Below are positions 61,734-64,000 of a DNA stretch of 64,000 bases, in pieces. A program made the translations under genes and the position numbers. The notes beneath the pieces were generated by a model. It saw only the letters and a list, made by a program, of their open reading frames with translations, was not told where the DNA came from and made no database searches. Source of the DNA: Begonia masoniana. Taxonomy: Eukaryota > Streptophyta > Magnoliopsida > Cucurbitales > Begoniaceae. The stretch lies in the NCBI GenBank assembly GCA_022432975.1, contig CM039508.1:31266433-31330432 (forward strand), in the 5' to 3' direction. Each line of letters opens with the position of its first letter. Positions within the stretch are counted from its first letter, which is position 1.

Positions 61734-62048
61734 TCAGCGGGTTAAGTTTGATGGAGGTTGGGAGAGAAAGAGGAGAGATGAATTTCTTTTTGGAGGAGTA
61801 AGTGATATAGGAGGCAAAGTTGGCGCTTTAGGAATAGTTCCAGGTACGGTTGGAACTGAAGGCCTTGGAAATGGTGGAATGTTGGGAAATGGAGGCACAG
61901 GAAGGGAAGGCGGTATCGATGTTAAGTTAAGCTTCAAAGTTTGAGTAGGTACTGAAGAAGTTTTTAGGAGTCTTCGAGCTTCTAGGCCAACATTGATGTT
62001 TGGGACAGCAAGGAGGAAGTTTAAGGCGAAGCACATGTAGGAGGCCAT
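61734..62048 (-). CDS. Small proline-rich secreted protein (PELPK-like)
   Basis: A single-exon frame of 104 residues. The N-terminus MASYMCFALNFLLAVPNINVG looks like a signal peptide with a hydrophobic core, then EARRLLKTSSVPTQ. Residues from about 45 on are rich in Pro with PPFPNIPPFPRP and PTVPGTIPKAPTLPP, resembling short plant cell-wall proline-rich/PELPK-type proteins. A TATA box lies at 62134-62141. The gene is the left arm of a divergent pair with the related sequence at 63250. Function is inferred only: secretion and a cell-wall role. Confidence 0.68.
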   Translation of the reverse strand: MASYMCFALNFLLAVPNINVGLEARRLLKTSSVPTQTLKLNLTSIPPSLPVPPFPNIPPFPRPSVPTVPGTIPKAPTLPPISLTPPKRNSSLLFLSQPPSNLTR

Positions 62049-62133
62049 GACTCCTCTGAGGAATTGAAGGTTGTGAGGTTGTGAGATTTTGAGAAGAGAG
62101 TAAGTTTGTCTCTGATGATTTGTAGTGCATGAG

Positions 62134-62141
62134 TATTTATA
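62134..62141 (-). promoter_or_regulatory. TATA box of the minus-strand proline-rich gene
   Basis: The minus strand reads TATAAATA about 86 bp before the start codon at 62048, standard plant core-promoter spacing with a short leader. Confidence 0.65.
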
Positions 62142-62519
62142 GGTGGTGGTAGACCAATTGGATCTTGTTTTTTAGGAAAATTTGAAGGAAAGTTAGTTCA
62201 TGTTTCTTTAACCCATTGAAAGTACGACTATTTGCACTCAAATGACCTTTTTTCAGATTAAGAAAGTTAAATTTCGGGAGTGGGGAAGGGCAAGTTTGGT
62301 GTAGTTTTGAAGCATATCATCGTCTTCTTTTGGTTTAGTTCAGTGAAGTCATAAACATATTTGCAGCAACGCTTTGAAAATGGAACATTCTTTGAAATAG
62401 GTATTGATCAATCTTTAGGCCAGCACTCAGCAGTAATTTTAGACTTCAATATATCCCACTGACTGACTTGAGTTGCACAAGCTTGATTACCTTTCATTTA
62501 GGAAAAGAAACATGCTCAA

Positions 62520-62751
62520 AAAAAGATTAAGAAATCTTGGGTTGGACCTAGGCTTCGGACCGGGTCTTGGGTTTGAGCCAGGTTAATCGAATTTTCCACC
62601 ATTTTGGGTTATTATTTTACACATGGGCTTGGGTAGGATTTGTCTATGATTTTTTAAATGTATTACTGCTCCGTTTCAGTTCATTTCAATCCGAACCAGA
62701 CTCGTGCAACAATCTGAATTCGTTGGTTAGGTTCGGTTGTGCCCATCCCTA
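62520..62751. other. Possible hAT-like non-autonomous element fragment
   Basis: GGTT/GGAC-rich sequence ends at 62751 with, on the minus strand, CTAGGGATGGGCACAACCGA, which resembles a hAT-type terminus. A matching left terminus and 8-bp target duplication were not identified. Confidence 0.35.
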
Positions 62752-62846
62752 GTCTTGGGTGTATCAAGAGTACCTGGTCTTGATCTTACAAATTTGTTTA
62801 TTGTCTTAAAACTTTAGTCACAAATTGGAACTAGTCATTGGTCGGC

Positions 62847-62896
62847 ATGATTCTAAAGTTTTACTGGATTTATGATTCTAAAGTTTTACTGGATTT
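62847..62896 (+). repeat. 25-bp tandem duplication
   Basis: Two copies of a 25-bp unit beginning ATGATTCTAAAG at 62847 and 62872, in the spacer between the two proline-rich genes. Confidence 0.9.
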
Positions 62897-63151
62897 AAGA
62901 GAAAATAAGGACATTAATAATAGGTTTGAGAACTATATAGTTTGCACAAATCAACAATGATCAATGCCTAAATAATGCGACTTGGGTGGTCGAGAGTTGT
63001 AAACTAGAGAAAAGTTTTTGGTGTTTTTTTAACTAACCATGATTGAACTCTATTTGAATAATAAAAATATTAAGATTATTCCAAACATCTACGATTTTCA
63101 AAATGGTACATTTAGGTATAGTCACCAAAATCCATCTCTAATTTGACTCAT

Positions 63152-63159
63152 CTATATAT
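63152..63159 (+). promoter_or_regulatory. TATA box of the plus-strand proline-rich gene
   Basis: CTATATAT lies about 95 bp before the ATG at 63250, mirroring the spacing of its divergent neighbour. Confidence 0.65.
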
Positions 63160-63249
63160 CCTTGACCTCTCCATTCCCATCTCAATCACATCATCCTTTC
63201 TTCAATCAATCTTTCAGAAAGATCAAAAACTTTCCAAACAATTCAGAAA

Positions 63250-63720
63250 ATGGCCTCACTCAAGCTCTTTGCCGTGCGCCACTCTTTCTCGCTCTCGTAT
63301 TGTCGAGCATCGGCTCTAGCCTCGCTGCTCGTAATCTCCAAACACTGACACCTACCGTTCCAGTAGTGTCTACATTGCCTATTCCAACAGGGCTGCCGCC
63401 TTTGCTGTCGACATTGCCAAACCCCACAGGGAATGACTTTTCCTTCCATTCCCAACTTCACCCAACCTTCTCTTTCAATGCCCACTTCACTTCCTCCATT
63501 GCCAAGCTTGCCCTCCGTCCCAAACACTCTTCAAATAGTAACCTTGCCTCCTCTCCCATCTTCATTTCCTTCTCTTCCATTTCTGTCTCCCCCACCTTCA
63601 ACCACTTCTCCTTTAAGCTGTCGTCTGTTCTTCTCTACCTTCTTGAGCTATGATTCATTGCAGTTTGGTATTTGGATGGTGGAGATAATGTTATTTTCGT
63701 CATTTATTGTGTTTGTTTAA
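63250..63720 (+). pseudogene. Proline-rich secreted protein (PELPK-like), frame-disrupted
   Basis: The ATG at 63250 opens MASLKLFAV, a signal-peptide start. The rest of the hydrophobic core and cleavage region (FLALVLSSIGSSLAARNLQ) is in another frame from about 63278, continuing through VPVVSTLPIPTGLPP to about 63432. The reading then returns to the first frame with MTFPSIPNFTQPSLS, LPPLPSLPSVP and LPPLPSSFPSLP. Two compensating single-base changes explain this. Organisation matches its neighbour at 61734-62048. The true C-terminus is uncertain; the frame is open to 63720. It is either a recent pseudogene or an intact gene with two base-call errors. Confidence 0.62.
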
Positions 63721-63893
63721 TTTGTCATTCCAGATTATTGATATGGTACTTGAGCATTTCACCTTTTCTTTGTAGAAAAAGCTTGGGAGACAGCGATCTT
63801 TGTTTCATATTTGCTATTCTAAATTTGAATTTTCACTTAAATTTCTTTTTGGTCAATATTTTCTGACTTTAATCTGTATATATTTTAGGGAAA

Positions 63894-64000
63894 AATGCAA
63901 AATAGGGATGGATGTTTAGAAAATAGGCAAAAAAAGGAAACATCTTTGGTTTTAGACAAAAAAAGGAAAGACGTTTGAAAAATAGACAAAAAAAGGAAAA
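63894..64000 (+). repeat. Start of an A-rich tandem repeat at the window edge
   Basis: Three diverged units of about 30 bp share TAGACAAAAAAAGGAAA (the first has TAGGC). The array continues past the end of the window, so its size is unknown. Confidence 0.7.

Overview
This is plant nuclear DNA, almost certainly from a eudicot. The supporting evidence is a spliced plant-type GINS PSF2 gene, a captured fragment of an ACC oxidase gene (ethylene synthesis), secreted proline-rich protein genes and a dense layer of plant Ty3/gypsy retrotransposons. I cannot name the species. About 56 kb of the 64 kb is transposable-element DNA; the single-copy genes lie to the right of about 57.4 kb.

Layout. Positions 1-43473 are one nested stack of Ty3/gypsy elements. 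I call the elements A to G. A (minus strand) is the container: its left LTR remnant is 5886-7478, its internal DNA 7479-23240 and its right LTR 23241-43473. Inside A sit E (plus strand, 1-5885, carrying a Pack-MULE in its LTR), B (plus strand, 7527-18669, carrying solo LTR C in its 5' LTR) and F (minus strand, 24073-42289, carrying D, minus strand, 32309-41855, in its right LTR). Exact 5-bp target-site duplications support B, C, D and F. A 9-bp duplication supports the Pack-MULE. A itself lies in or beside an older gypsy remnant (43474-44145). Then come a decayed Mutator-type transposase (44246-46350) and a minus-strand gene resembling the 'putative plant transposon protein' family, which the youngest-looking element G (47269-56056) has split in two. 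After an AT-rich stretch and a 100-N assembly gap (57035-57134) come PSF2 (eight exons, 57622-60167) and a divergent pair of short proline-rich secreted-protein genes (61734-62048 minus; 63250-63720 plus, frame-disrupted).

All well-preserved gypsy copies look like chromoviruses of the Del/Tekay type: an initiator-Met tRNA primer site, LTRs of 2-3 kb, gag with zinc knuckles, then PR-RT-RH-IN and a C-terminal chromodomain-like segment. None has an uninterrupted gag-pol. G is closest, with two nonsense codons plus substitutions at the protease active site and in the integrase zinc finger.

Main points for a second look: (1) a Pack-MULE carrying ACC oxidase exon 1, intron 1 and exon 2; (2) element B, whose pol domains are in the order RT-IN-RH-chromodomain; (3) a short hairpin just before the polypurine tract, kept by paired substitutions in several families; (4) an intron-like donor/acceptor module shared by the LTRs of four lineages and enclosing family-specific tandem arrays; (5) a run of seven short palindromes in E's LTR; (6) an 83-unit GTCAAA array in only one LTR of F. 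I found no tRNA or rRNA genes, no CRISPR array and no bacterial-type operon.
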